NCBI GenBank assembly: GCA_902622805.1
Contig: CACNRG010000007.1
Coordinates: forward strand, 1 to 43,768
Origin: an uncultured Pelagibacteraceae bacterium
GTDB lineage: Bacteria > Pseudomonadota > Alphaproteobacteria > Pelagibacterales > Pelagibacteraceae
DNA length: 43,768 bases
Reading direction: 5' to 3'
A program made the position numbers and the translations under genes. This document shows positions 8,482 to 17,843 of this stretch, piece after piece. Position 1 is the first letter of the stretch; each line of letters starts with the position of its first letter. Below the pieces are notes generated by a model. It was not told the origin of the DNA, did no database searches, and worked only from the letters and a program-made list of their open reading frames with translations.

Positions 8482-10767
8482 ATGAAAAAAACCAAAATTG
8501 ATCATTACACAGATAAAGAGGCTTTAGAATTTCATAAAGACAAAAAACCTGGCAAGATTGAGATAATTTCTTCAAAAAATATGACAACTAAGCGAGATCT
8601 CGCTCTAGCATATTCTCCAGGTGTAGCAGCTCCAGTTAAAAAGATTAGTGAAAACCCTGAAGCTGCTTATGACTACACAAGTAAAGGAAACTTAGTTGCT
8701 GTCATAAGTAATGGTTCAGCAATCTTAGGCATGGGGAATTTAGGTGCTCTTGCGTCAAAACCTGTGATGGAGGGAAAAGCTGTATTATTTAAAAGATTTG
8801 CAGATATTGACTCCATTGATTTAGAAATAGATTCTAAAGACACTAATGAAATTATTAATTCCATTAAAAATTTTGCACCAAGTTTTGGTGGAATAAATTT
8901 AGAGGACATAGCCGCTCCAGATTGTTTCATAATAGAGCAAAAATTAAAAGAAATTTTGGATATTCCAGTTTTCCACGACGATCAGCACGGCACAGCAATC
9001 ATAACAACTGCAGCACTAATAAATGCTCTAGATATTTGTGGTAAATCAATAGAAAAAATTAAGGTTGTCGTTAATGGAGCTGGTGCATCAGCACAAGCTT
9101 GTACTGAATTATTTAAAAACTCTGGCGTAAAACCTGAAAACATAATTATGTTAGATAGAAAAGGGGTAATTTATAAAGGAAGAACTGATGGTATTGACAA
9201 ATGGAAATCTAGATATGCTGTAAAAACTAAACTCAGAAATCTTAAAGATGCTCTTAAAGGGGCAGATGTTTTTTTAGGATTATCCTCAAAAGGAGTGCTC
9301 AAAAAAGAGATGATTAAATCAATGGCAAAAAATCCTGTTATATTTGCATGTGCAAATCCTGACCCTGAAATTACTCCTGAAGAAGTTAACGAAGTAAGAG
9401 ATGATGCAATTGTAGCAACCGGAAGATCTGATTACCCCAATCAAGTAAATAATTTAATAGGTTTTCCATATATCTTTAGAGGAGCTCTTGACGTCAGATC
9501 TAAAACTATAAATGAAAAAATGAAGGTTGCTGCTGCTAATGCAATAGCTGAATTAGCAAGGGAAGATGTGCCTGATGAAGTAGTTGCTGCAATGGGTGGT
9601 GAAAGACCTCATTACGGAAAAGACTATATTATTCCATCAACCTTTGACCCAAGGTTAATTAGTGTAATACCAGCTGCGGTAGCAAAAGCTGCAATAGAAA
9701 GTGGAGTAGCTCGAAAAAAGATTGATGATTTTGAAGTTTATAAGGATCAACTTAAACAAAGGCTAGACCCAACTGTAACAATAATGCAGGGTATAAATTC
9801 ATTTATCAAAAAAAACCAAAAAAGAATTGTATTTGCAGATGGTGAGGATGAAAATACTTTAAAAGCAGCAATAGCATTTAAAAATTCTAAATTAGGAATT
9901 CCAATTTTAGTTGGTAAAGAAAGTAAAATTAAAGAACAAATTAAAAAAATTGGTTACAGTGAAAATTTTGATATTGAAATTGTTAATTCAAAGGATGAAA
10001 AAAAAAGAAATAGATATGTAAAACATTTATTTGAGAAGCTACAAAGAGAGCAGGGATTACTAGAACGAGATTGTGACAGAATGATTAGAAATGATAGAGT
10101 TATATGGGCCACAAGTATGGTAGCTTGTGGTGATGCAGACGGAGCAGTTACTGGAAATACAAGACGTTTTGGAGCTTCACTTGAAAAAATTAAACAAGTT
10201 GTAGATGTTAGAAAAGGGGAAATAATGTTTGGGCTCAATATGATAGTGCATAAAGGTAAAACTATCTTTATCGGGGACACAAGTGTACATGAATATCCAA
10301 CATCTGAGCAAATGGCAGAAATAGCCATTTCCACCGCGAGAGTAGTCAGACTTTTTGGATTTGATCCTAAAGTTGCTTTTGTCTCTCACTCAACTTTTGG
10401 ACAGCCTCTAACAAATCGAACAAAACATATTCGAAATGCAGTTGAAATACTTAAAGAAAAAAAAGTTGATTTTGAATTTGATGGAGACATGCAGCCAGAT
10501 GTTGCTTTAAACGCAGAATATAAGGAACTTTATCCTTTTGCTAAAATTGTTGGTAAAGCCAATATACTTATCATGCCAGGACAACATAGTGCAGCTATAT
10601 CTTACAAATTAATGAAAACCTTAGGAGATACAAAAGTTATTGGACCTTTATTAGTAGGTTTGGGTCTTCCAATAGAAATTGCGCCTTTAAGAACTTCAAC
10701 ATCTGAACTAATTAATCTTGCTTCAATTGCAGCTTATTCAGCAGAAAAAATTGACTACAATAAATAA
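8482..10767 (+). CDS. maeB: NADP-dependent malic enzyme with phosphotransacetylase-like domain
   Basis: Converts malate to pyruvate and CO2 with NADPH formation, linking the TCA cycle to pyruvate. The malic enzyme half (about 1-430) shows RDLALAYSPGVAAPV, the DDQHGTA segment and the dinucleotide-binding VVNGAGASAQA. The C-terminal half (about 435-761) is a phosphate acetyl/butyryltransferase-like domain that is usually regulatory in MaeB enzymes. I chose the ATG at 8482: the upstream reading to 8404 would overlap murJ and its extra residues have no family features. The result is 761 residues, the usual MaeB size. It converges directly on the BON lipoprotein gene with no gap. Confidence 0.95.
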   Translation: MKKTKIDHYTDKEALEFHKDKKPGKIEIISSKNMTTKRDLALAYSPGVAAPVKKISENPEAAYDYTSKGNLVAVISNGSAILGMGNLGALASKPVMEGKAVLFKRFADIDSIDLEIDSKDTNEIINSIKNFAPSFGGINLEDIAAPDCFIIEQKLKEILDIPVFHDDQHGTAIITTAALINALDICGKSIEKIKVVVNGAGASAQACTELFKNSGVKPENIIMLDRKGVIYKGRTDGIDKWKSRYAVKTKLRNLKDALKGADVFLGLSSKGVLKKEMIKSMAKNPVIFACANPDPEITPEEVNEVRDDAIVATGRSDYPNQVNNLIGFPYIFRGALDVRSKTINEKMKVAAANAIAELAREDVPDEVVAAMGGERPHYGKDYIIPSTFDPRLISVIPAAVAKAAIESGVARKKIDDFEVYKDQLKQRLDPTVTIMQGINSFIKKNQKRIVFADGEDENTLKAAIAFKNSKLGIPILVGKESKIKEQIKKIGYSENFDIEIVNSKDEKKRNRYVKHLFEKLQREQGLLERDCDRMIRNDRVIWATSMVACGDADGAVTGNTRRFGASLEKIKQVVDVRKGEIMFGLNMIVHKGKTIFIGDTSVHEYPTSEQMAEIAISTARVVRLFGFDPKVAFVSHSTFGQPLTNRTKHIRNAVEILKEKKVDFEFDGDMQPDVALNAEYKELYPFAKIVGKANILIMPGQHSAAISYKLMKTLGDTKVIGPLLVGLGLPIEIAPLRTSTSELINLASIAAYSAEKIDYNK

Positions 10768-11361
10768 TTAATCTTTTTGTATTCTTAAATCATCTACAAG
10801 AATTATACTTGCGATAACACTTTCTACGTCTAAAATTTCCTCTGCCTCACTTATAACTAAATCTTTTTCGTCTGAGGTAAGCGCAATACCATAAATGTAA
10901 ATTTTCTTTTTATACGTATCAATTTGATAGTTTGTTGCTTTTATATTTTTATTAAAGATCATTGCAGATCTCAATTGTGAAGTGATCAAGATATCTTTAG
11001 CCGACTGTTGAAAATTGAAATTTTCTTTTATCTTGATATCATTTCTTACAGATCTAACACCACTAGTCTCCCAAGCTAATTTTGTAAGTTTTAGTTTTTC
11101 CTCAGGATTATCAACTTTCCCTGTTAAAAATATTCTACCGTCTAAGACTTTTGTTTTGACTGACAATAAATATTTTTTATCCATTAATATTATTCTTGCT
11201 GACAAATTCTTTTGCATGATAGAATCATCTACTTGTGTACCAACTGTTCTTGGATCAAAAGCAACGCTTACACCTGTCCCAAAAATTCCTTTCGAAGCAA
11301 CTCCGACACAGCCTGACAAAATAATGCTTAAAAGAAAAAGTATAAATATTTTATTTTTCAT
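10768..11361 (-). CDS. BON-domain outer-membrane lipoprotein (DolP/YraP-like)
   Basis: A 197-residue lipoprotein with signal peptide and lipobox LSGC, lipidated cysteine near C18. Two BON domains follow at roughly 50-115 (VLDGRIFLTGKVDNPEE) and 120-195 (KKIYIYGIALTSDEKD). In E. coli the similar two-BON protein DolP supports outer-membrane integrity and is encoded near rsmI and lpoA. The same three partners occur here: rsmI overlaps this gene by 11 bp and an LpoA-like gene is next to rsmI. I therefore favour a DolP-like envelope role. Confidence 0.88.
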   Translation of the reverse strand: MKNKIFILFLLSIILSGCVGVASKGIFGTGVSVAFDPRTVGTQVDDSIMQKNLSARIILMDKKYLLSVKTKVLDGRIFLTGKVDNPEEKLKLTKLAWETSGVRSVRNDIKIKENFNFQQSAKDILITSQLRSAMIFNKNIKATNYQIDTYKKKIYIYGIALTSDEKDLVISEAEEILDVESVIASIILVDDLRIQKD

Positions 11362-12211
11362 TCTTTAATTTAATACAATATTCATAAATTTCTTTTTTTG
11401 AAATATTACTATTCTGACTTATTATATTACTAATTTCTTTTGTACTTAATTTGTTAAGCATAGTTTGAATATTCTTCTTATCTGATTCACTAATTTTTTG
11501 CGAAGTATTTTTTTTTGATTGTATTTCTGAAATAACGATTGTTAATTCACCTTTTGGTTCAGTTTTAAATTTTTTTAAATTACCTAAATTAAATCTTAAA
11601 TATTCCTCATAATATTTTGAAATTTCTCTACAAATTAATATTTTTCTCTCTTTGAAGTAAGCATTCAAATAAGGAATAATTTTATTAAATTTTTTTGGAG
11701 AGACAAAAAAGACAATACAAAAATTTAATTTTGATAACTTTTCAAGTTCCCCAATGATCATTTTTTCTTTTTCTGGTAAAAAACCGTAAAATATATATTT
11801 ATCACTAAATCCACTTGCTGAGACAGCTGTCGTTACAGCTGATGGTCCTGGGAGTGGAATTACATCAATATTTTGCTTTACACACTCACTAATTAAAATT
11901 GCACCAGGATCTGATATGCCTGGAGTTCCTGCATCTGAAATCATTGAAACAATTTTATTATCTTTCAAAATATTTATAATCTTAACTATATTTTTTGTTT
12001 CATTGAATTTATGATTTGATATTAATTTTGCACTTATCTGAAATTTATTTAATAGTTTTTTAGATACTCTGGTATCTTCAGAAAGTATAAAATCTGACTT
12101 TTTGAGCATTTCTATTGCTCTTAGGGTAATATCGCCTAGATTACCTATTGGAGTTGGTATTAGATATAAACCTTTTTTTAAATTATTTTTATGCAATATA
12201 GGATTTAACAT
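11351..12211 (-). CDS. rsmI: 16S rRNA (cytidine(1402)-2'-O)-methyltransferase RsmI
   Basis: SAM-dependent tetrapyrrole-methylase-fold enzyme that 2'-O-methylates C1402 of 16S rRNA. Recognisable motifs include GLYLIPTPIGNLGDITLRA near the start, SEDTRVSKKLLNKF, and SDAGTPGISDPG plus PLPGPSAVTTAVSASG in the SAM-binding region. The 286-residue length is standard. It shares the rsmI-dolP order with E. coli, overlapping the BON lipoprotein by 11 bp, and is divergent from the LpoA-like gene with a 34-bp gap between the two start codons. Confidence 0.96.
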   Translation of the reverse strand: MLNPILHKNNLKKGLYLIPTPIGNLGDITLRAIEMLKKSDFILSEDTRVSKKLLNKFQISAKLISNHKFNETKNIVKIINILKDNKIVSMISDAGTPGISDPGAILISECVKQNIDVIPLPGPSAVTTAVSASGFSDKYIFYGFLPEKEKMIIGELEKLSKLNFCIVFFVSPKKFNKIIPYLNAYFKERKILICREISKYYEEYLRFNLGNLKKFKTEPKGELTIVISEIQSKKNTSQKISESDKKNIQTMLNKLSTKEISNIISQNSNISKKEIYEYCIKLKNEK

Positions 12212-12245
12212 AATTTAAACAGTATTAGATTATAAATAACACTAA

Positions 12246-13400
12246 ATGAATAAAATTTTTATAATTCTTTTTCTTTTATTATATGATTTGTTTTTATTTA
12301 TCACTCCAAGCATATCTGAAGATAACAAAGTTAAAATAGGATTACTTGTTCCATTGTCTGGAGACAATGCTAAAATTGGTCTACAAATTGTAAAAGCTAC
12401 TCGTTTGGCTTTAAATGATATAAATTCAGATAAAATAGAAATATTCCCAAGAGATACTCAGTCAGATCCGAATAAAACTTTAAAATCTGCAAATGAACTG
12501 AAACAACTCGGAATTAATTTAGTAATTGGTCCAGTTTTTTATAAAAACTTAATTTATCTTGATGAAATTAAAGATTTAATATTTTTGTCATTTACAAATA
12601 AAACACTTAAGCTACCAAAAAATGTAATAAGCACTGGGATAAATTCAACATCTCAATTAAATACCATCAAAAAATTTATCAATCAAAATGAAAAAAAGAA
12701 AACAATAATTTTAACTCCCAAACTAAATTATGATCTAGAGATAAAAAAAGGAATAAAAGAATCTAAAATTAAAAGCTTTAAACAATATTTTTATGATAAT
12801 GAGCCTACAAAACTTACAAAACAAATTGAAAAAATCACCAATTACGAGACACGTAAACAAAATCTATTTGATGAAATAGCAAGACTGGAAAATTCTGATG
12901 ATCCAAATAAAGAAAGAAAAATTAAAAACCTTGAAAAAAGATATACGATAGGAAATGTTAACTTTGATACAGTAATAATTGCTGATTTCGATGAAAGCTT
13001 AAAAAGTGTAATCACCTCATTACTTTACACAGATGTTTCACCAAAAGATAAATATTTTATAACTTTAAATCAATGGTTTGATGAAAGTTTATTAATTGAA
13101 ACTGCTTCTCAGCCAATTTATTACCCCTCAATTAATAAAAAAAACTTAGAAAAGTTTGAAAAAAAATTTTTTAAAGAATTTAATGAAAATCCTAACCATT
13201 TATCTTTATTAAGTTATGATCTTATTGGATTAGTATATTATCTCTCATTAAAAAATGAAATTTTGAATATCGAAAAAACTTTTAAGGCTAAAAATTCCTT
13301 TAAAGGTAAAATTGGAATTTTTGAAATAGAGAATAATAAAATTAACCATAAATTAAATTTTTATAAAATTGAAGAGGGTGTTATTAAAGAAATTTTTTAA
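12246..13400 (+). CDS. LpoA-like penicillin-binding protein activator (periplasmic-binding fold)
   Basis: A 384-residue exported protein with a signal peptide (about 1-24, hydrophobic run ending near PSISE) and a type 1 periplasmic-binding fold beginning KVKIGLLVPLSGDNAKIG. The family is the LpoA C-terminal/YraM group, in which E. coli LpoA activates PBP1A at the outer membrane. No lipobox cysteine is visible, so unlike LpoA it may be soluble or differently anchored, and the N-terminal TPR half of LpoA is missing. An alternative is an amino-acid ABC-transporter binding protein, but no permease or ATPase genes are nearby and the rsmI neighbourhood supports LpoA. It converges on rdgB with a 17-bp overlap. 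Confidence 0.8.
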   Translation: MNKIFIILFLLLYDLFLFITPSISEDNKVKIGLLVPLSGDNAKIGLQIVKATRLALNDINSDKIEIFPRDTQSDPNKTLKSANELKQLGINLVIGPVFYKNLIYLDEIKDLIFLSFTNKTLKLPKNVISTGINSTSQLNTIKKFINQNEKKKTIILTPKLNYDLEIKKGIKESKIKSFKQYFYDNEPTKLTKQIEKITNYETRKQNLFDEIARLENSDDPNKERKIKNLEKRYTIGNVNFDTVIIADFDESLKSVITSLLYTDVSPKDKYFITLNQWFDESLLIETASQPIYYPSINKKNLEKFEKKFFKEFNENPNHLSLLSYDLIGLVYYLSLKNEILNIEKTFKAKNSFKGKIGIFEIENNKINHKLNFYKIEEGVIKEIF

Positions 13401-13980
13401 TTTTTTTAAAAGCATTAAATCTGTGATCTATTTTATATTTTTTTGAAGCAGGAATTTCTCCAAAGGTTAGTCTTTTACCATTAGGAATAAAAATTGGATC
13501 ATAGCCAAAACCATTTTTGCCCCTAGGCTCCGTTGCTATCATTCCCTCTATTTTACCTCTAACGCAAGCTATTTTTTTTTCTAAATAACATATTGATAAA
13601 GAACAAATAAATCTTGCTTTTATTTTTTTCCTTTTCCAATTTTTATCCTTTTTATTTAATTTCCTATAAACTTTATTTATAGCCTTTTTAAAATCTGAAT
13701 TCTTTCCTGCCCATCTTGCGGAAAAAATACCAGGTGCTTTATCTAAAATATCTATTTCTAAACCTGAGTCATCTGCAAGACATGGTAAATTTGTTTTTTT
13801 AGAAAAATATTTTGATTTAATAATTGAGTTATCATCAAATGATTTTCCATTCTCTAAAGGACTTTTAATTTTAAAATCTAAAGTAGAGTAAATTTTGATA
13901 CGCTTTGGCAACAATGCCTTAATTTCTTTTAATTTTCCCTTATTATTAGTGCCTATTAAAAGGTTAGAAATTTTTTTCAT
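13384..13980 (-). CDS. rdgB: Non-canonical purine NTP pyrophosphatase (RdgB/HAM1)
   Basis: Hydrolyses dITP, ITP and XTP to monophosphates, keeping deaminated purines out of DNA and RNA. Family motifs are TNNKGKLKEIKALLP near the start, LPCLADDSGLEIDIL with the acidic metal ligands, PGIFSARWAG, and GFGYDPIFIPNG near the C-terminus. Length (198 residues) is normal. It is divergent from grpE across 42 bp. The rdgB-grpE adjacency resembles alphaproteobacterial rdgB/hrcA/grpE neighbourhoods, but hrcA is not present between them here. Confidence 0.95.
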   Translation of the reverse strand: MKKISNLLIGTNNKGKLKEIKALLPKRIKIYSTLDFKIKSPLENGKSFDDNSIIKSKYFSKKTNLPCLADDSGLEIDILDKAPGIFSARWAGKNSDFKKAINKVYRKLNKKDKNWKRKKIKARFICSLSICYLEKKIACVRGKIEGMIATEPRGKNGFGYDPIFIPNGKRLTFGEIPASKKYKIDHRFNAFKKIKKFL

Positions 13981-14022
13981 TATAACCTAGCAATTTATAA
14001 ATTTCTTACCATATAAGCAATT

Positions 14023-14652
14023 ATGGATAAAGAACAAAAACCTTCAGAAGAAAGCTCACCAAAAAATTCTGAGAACGAAATTCTTGAGGAAAATTCTATT
14101 AGTACAGATACGGGTGATCAAGAAAATGATGAAAAAGAAATTAGCAATGAAGAAAAAATAAAAGAATTAGAGGATAAATTAGCACGAGCTTTTGCTGAAA
14201 TGGAAAATCAAAGAAGACGTTTTGAAAAAGAAAAAGAAGATGCATTTGAATATGGTGGTTTTTCATTTGCAAAAGAAGCTTTAAATTTAATTGATAACTT
14301 AGAAAGATCAAAACAAGTTTTAGAAAATGACGATAAATTGAAAAATACAGAGGCATTAAAAAAAATTTTGGAACATTTAGAAATTATTAACAAAGATTTA
14401 ATTTCAATTTTTAGTAAAAATAATATTAAGCCTATTGAGTGTTTAAACAAAAAACTTGACCCAAATTTTCACCAAGCGATGATGGAAATTGAAAATGATC
14501 AAAAAGAACCTGGGACTATTATACAAGAAATTCAAAAAGGATTTACAATTAAAGATCGGCTATTAAGGCCATCATTGGTTGGGGTTTCCAAAAAAACTGA
14601 GGATAAGAATAAAAAATCTGCTGAAAATAAGGAAAATAAAGAAAATAATTAA
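14023..14652 (+). CDS. grpE: Nucleotide exchange factor GrpE
   Basis: Co-chaperone that releases ADP from DnaK. The highly acidic N-terminal 45 residues are followed by a long predicted coiled coil (about 45-120, EKIKELEDKLARAFAEMENQRRR) and a beta-wing domain containing HQAMMEIENDQKEPGTIIQEIQKGF. The lysine/glutamate-rich tail ends at residue 209. It lies directly upstream of dnaK and dnaJ in the same orientation, with 61 bp before dnaK that hold a separate heat-shock promoter. Confidence 0.95.
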   Translation: MDKEQKPSEESSPKNSENEILEENSISTDTGDQENDEKEISNEEKIKELEDKLARAFAEMENQRRRFEKEKEDAFEYGGFSFAKEALNLIDNLERSKQVLENDDKLKNTEALKKILEHLEIINKDLISIFSKNNIKPIECLNKKLDPNFHQAMMEIENDQKEPGTIIQEIQKGFTIKDRLLRPSLVGVSKKTEDKNKKSAENKENKENN

Positions 14653-14664
14653 TGTTTAGATCAA

Positions 14665-14692
14665 CTTGTAGAATTAAATTTAGCTCCTATAT
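14665..14692 (+). promoter_or_regulatory. Sigma32 (RpoH)-type heat-shock promoter for dnaK
   Basis: In the grpE-dnaK gap a CTTG at 14665-14668 is followed after exactly 17 nt by CCTATAT at 14686-14692. This matches the alphaproteobacterial heat-shock promoter pattern CTTG-N17/18-CYTATnT. It ends 21 bp upstream of the dnaK ATG. No CIRCE operator (TTAGCACTC inverted repeat) was seen here or upstream of grpE, so control by RpoH rather than HrcA is inferred. Confidence 0.65.
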
Positions 14693-14713
14693 GAGGTTAA
14701 AGAATATAGTATT

Positions 14714-16651
14714 ATGAGTAAAATAATTGGAATTGACCTTGGAACGACAAATTCATGTGTTGCTATCATGGAAGGAAGTCAACCAAAAGTTCTTGAAAAC
14801 GCTGAGGGAGCAAGAACAACCCCTTCTGTAGTTGCATTTACAGATGATAGTGAGAAACTAATTGGTCAACCAGCTAAGAGACAGGCTGTAACAAATCCTG
14901 AAAATACTATTTTTGCTGTTAAAAGATTGATTGGAAGAAACTTTGATGATCCTACAGTAAAAAAAGATGTAGAGGCAGCACCATTTAAAATTATTAATTC
15001 AGAAAAAGGAGATGCCTGGATTGAAGCGAAATCAGAAAAATATTCTCCGTCACAAATCTCTGCTTTTATTCTTCAAAAAATGAAAGAGACTGCAGAAAAA
15101 TATTTAGGTCAAACTGTATCAAAAGCTGTAATAACTGTACCAGCATATTTTAATGACGCACAAAGACAAGCTACCAAAGATGCTGGGAAGATTGCAGGTT
15201 TAGAGGTATTAAGAATTATAAACGAACCAACAGCTGCCTCACTAGCTTATGGTTTAGATAAGAAACAAAATAAAAAAATTGCTGTTTACGACTTAGGTGG
15301 TGGAACATTTGATGTTTCAATTCTTGAACTTGGTGATGGTGTTTTTGAAGTTAAATCTACTAATGGTGATACTTTCTTGGGTGGAGAAGATTTTGATAAC
15401 GCAGTTGTAGAATATTTAATATCTGAATTTAAGAAGGATAATGGAATTGATTTAAAGTCTGATAAACTTGCACTTCAAAGATTAAAGGAAGCAGCTGAAA
15501 AAGCTAAAATTGAATTATCATCTGCTGAACAAACTGATATAAACTTACCTTTTATTACTGCAGATAAAACTGGTCCAAAACATATAAATATTAAAATGAC
15601 TAGAGCAAAACTCGAAGCTTTAGTTGAAGACTTGATAGATAAAACTATGCCTCCATGTAAAACAGCTCTGAGTGATGCTGGCATAACTGCAAATGAGATT
15701 GATGAGGTAATTATGGTTGGTGGTATGACTAGAATGCCAAAAGTAGTTGAAGAGGTTAAAAATTTTTTTGGAAAAGAACCTAACAAAAGTGTTAATCCAG
15801 ATGAAGTAGTAGCAATGGGTGCTGCAATTCAAGCTGGTGTTTTACAAGGCGATGTAAAAGATGTTTTACTTCTTGATGTTACACCTTTGTCATTAGGTAT
15901 CGAAACACTTGGGGGAGTTTCTACGAAATTAATAGAAAAAAATACAACAATTCCGACAAAGAAAAGCCAGGTATTTTCTACTGCAGAAGATAACCAGCCT
16001 GCTGTATCAATTAGAGTTCTTCAAGGTGAAAGAGAAATGGCAGCAGATAATAAGATTTTGGGTAATTTTGAATTAGTTGGTATTGCTCCTGCTGCAAGAG
16101 GAGTTCCTCAAATTGAAGTTACATTTGATATAGATGCTAATGGTATCGTAAATGTTTCTGCAAAAGATAAAGGAACTGGAAAAGAACAAAAAATTCAAAT
16201 CCAAGCTTCAGGAGGTTTGAGTGATGAAGAAATTCAAAAAATGGTTAAGGATGCTGAAGCAAACAAAGAAGCAGATAAAAAGAAAAGAGAGTCTGTTGAT
16301 GTTAGAAATCAGGCTGATACCTTGTTACATTCGACAGATAAAAATCTAAAAGAGCATGGATCAAAAATTTCTGATGCTGATAAAAAGGCTATTGAAGATG
16401 CATCAAACTCACTAAAAGAAAGTTTAAAAGGTGAAAATGCTGATGAAATAAAAAAGAAAACTGAAACATTGGTTCAAGCTTCAATGAAACTTGGCGAAGC
16501 AATTTATAAGTCTCAACAAAATGCTAAACCTGAACCTGGAAAAAACGAAGGTAAAGATAACAAAGATAAAAAAGACGACAATGTTGTTGACGCTGACTTT
16601 GAAGAAGTAAAAGAGGAAGAAAAAGACAAAAACCAAGAAAAGAGCGCTTAA
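14714..16651 (+). CDS. dnaK: Molecular chaperone DnaK (Hsp70)
   Basis: ATP-dependent chaperone. The nucleotide-binding domain (about 1-385) shows [17 protein letters not shown], the [21 protein letters not shown] and [15 protein letters not shown] segments and [11 protein letters not shown]. The substrate-binding domain follows the linker [13 protein letters not shown], and the C-terminus is a charged tail with VVDADFEEV. Length 645 is standard. It has its own probable sigma32 promoter and is followed 29 bp later by dnaJ, giving the classic grpE-dnaK-dnaJ set. Confidence 0.99.
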   Translation: MSKIIGIDLGTTNSCVAIMEGSQPKVLENAEGARTTPSVVAFTDDSEKLIGQPAKRQAVTNPENTIFAVKRLIGRNFDDPTVKKDVEAAPFKIINSEKGDAWIEAKSEKYSPSQISAFILQKMKETAEKYLGQTVSKAVITVPAYFNDAQRQATKDAGKIAGLEVLRIINEPTAASLAYGLDKKQNKKIAVYDLGGGTFDVSILELGDGVFEVKSTNGDTFLGGEDFDNAVVEYLISEFKKDNGIDLKSDKLALQRLKEAAEKAKIELSSAEQTDINLPFITADKTGPKHINIKMTRAKLEALVEDLIDKTMPPCKTALSDAGITANEIDEVIMVGGMTRMPKVVEEVKNFFGKEPNKSVNPDEVVAMGAAIQAGVLQGDVKDVLLLDVTPLSLGIETLGGVSTKLIEKNTTIPTKKSQVFSTAEDNQPAVSIRVLQGEREMAADNKILGNFELVGIAPAARGVPQIEVTFDIDANGIVNVSAKDKGTGKEQKIQIQASGGLSDEEIQKMVKDAEANKEADKKKRESVDVRNQADTLLHSTDKNLKEHGSKISDADKKAIEDASNSLKESLKGENADEIKKKTETLVQASMKLGEAIYKSQQNAKPEPGKNEGKDNKDKKDDNVVDADFEEVKEEEKDKNQEKSA

Positions 16652-16680
16652 ACTAACATCTATTCGTCGGGATTAAACTG

Positions 16681-17805
16681 ATGTCTAAACGAGATTATTA
16701 CGATGTTCTTGGTATCAATAAAAGTGCTAGTCCAGAGCAAATAAAATCTGCTTATAGGAAATTAGCAGTTAAATATCATCCAGATAAAAACCCTGGCGAC
16801 AAATCTGCAGAAGATAAATTCAAAGAAGCAAGTGAAGCTTACGGAATACTTTCAGATAAAAGTAAAAAAGAAAACTATGATAATTTTGGTCATGCTGCGT
16901 TTGAAAATGGTGGAGCTGGCCAAGGAGGTTTTGGGGGTTTTAGTGGATCAGATTTTTCTGATATTTTTGAGGATTTTTTCGGAGATTTTGGTGGTGGAAG
17001 AAGAAACAACAGAAGAAGTTCTAATAATAGAGGCTCAGATTTAAGATATGATCTATCTATAACACTTGAGGACGCATATTTAGGCAAGAAACAAAATATC
17101 CAATTTTCATCAACTGATAAATGTAATGCCTGTAAGGGAAGTGGCTCAAAGCCTGGTCATACGCCTGACAGATGCACTTATTGTGGTGGAAATGGAAAAA
17201 TTAGGTCAAATCAAGGATTCTTTACTGTCCAACAAACATGTCCCCAATGTTCTGGTAGCGGAGAAGAAATCACAAATCCTTGCAATGATTGTAATGGAGC
17301 TGGAAATAAACAGACTTCAAAAAAAATATCTGTAACTATCCCAAAAGGAGTTGATGATGGAACTAGAATAAGATTAGCAGGAAAAGGAGAAGCAGGAACT
17401 AGAGGAGGTGCAAGCGGAGATCTATATCTATTTATAAATGTAAAATCTCATAACCTTTTTAAAAGATCGGATGTAAATTTATTTTTTGAATTTCCAATTT
17501 CTATAGCTGATGCTGCATTGGGGACCACAATAGAAATACCTACTATCGATGGTAAAAAAGCAAAAATTAAGATCCCAGATGGAACTCAAGATGGTAAGCA
17601 ATTTAGATTAAAGGGGAAAGGTATGCCTTTTATGCGAAGAGGTGACTATGGTGATTTATATGTCCAGGTTAAAACCGAAGTACCAGTTTTTTTAAATAAA
17701 GAACAAAAAGATTTATTAGAAAGATTTAGAAAAATAGAAAATGAAAAATCTAATCCAAGTATTAGAAAATTCTTCGAAAAAGCTAAAAGCTTCTGGAAAA
17801 ACTAA
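16681..17805 (+). CDS. dnaJ: Chaperone protein DnaJ (Hsp40)
   Basis: Stimulates DnaK ATP hydrolysis and delivers substrates. The J-domain (about 1-70) contains HPD at 33-35. A Gly/Phe-rich stretch follows (about 75-115), then four CxxCxGxG-type zinc motifs ([32 protein letters not shown]), then the C-terminal peptide-binding domain. At 374 residues it is a full type I DnaJ. It begins 29 bp after dnaK; the gap to dapB is 38 bp and contains only a weak AT-rich hairpin. Confidence 0.98.
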   Translation: MSKRDYYDVLGINKSASPEQIKSAYRKLAVKYHPDKNPGDKSAEDKFKEASEAYGILSDKSKKENYDNFGHAAFENGGAGQGGFGGFSGSDFSDIFEDFFGDFGGGRRNNRRSSNNRGSDLRYDLSITLEDAYLGKKQNIQFSSTDKCNACKGSGSKPGHTPDRCTYCGGNGKIRSNQGFFTVQQTCPQCSGSGEEITNPCNDCNGAGNKQTSKKISVTIPKGVDDGTRIRLAGKGEAGTRGGASGDLYLFINVKSHNLFKRSDVNLFFEFPISIADAALGTTIEIPTIDGKKAKIKIPDGTQDGKQFRLKGKGMPFMRRGDYGDLYVQVKTEVPVFLNKEQKDLLERFRKIENEKSNPSIRKFFEKAKSFWKN

Positions 17806-17843
17806 GCTTTTATTAAATCAAAAGATAGTTATAAATTTCAATA

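Noticed and set aside
9954-10334. 126-codon open frame antisense to the phosphotransacetylase half of maeB
   Set aside because: No domain features, fully inside a conserved gene on the other strand; a shadow of biased codon use.
11015-11368. 117-codon open frame antisense to the BON lipoprotein
   Set aside because: Overlaps a well-supported gene entirely and shows no family features.
13981-14022. CIRCE or sigma32 element between rdgB and grpE
   Set aside because: No TTAGCACTC inverted repeat and no CTTG with a correctly spaced CYTAT element were found.
17785-17811. AAAAGCTT/AAGCTTTT hairpin at the dnaJ stop as a terminator
   Set aside because: Weak AT-rich stem with an 11-nt loop and no following T-tract; likely chance in this composition.
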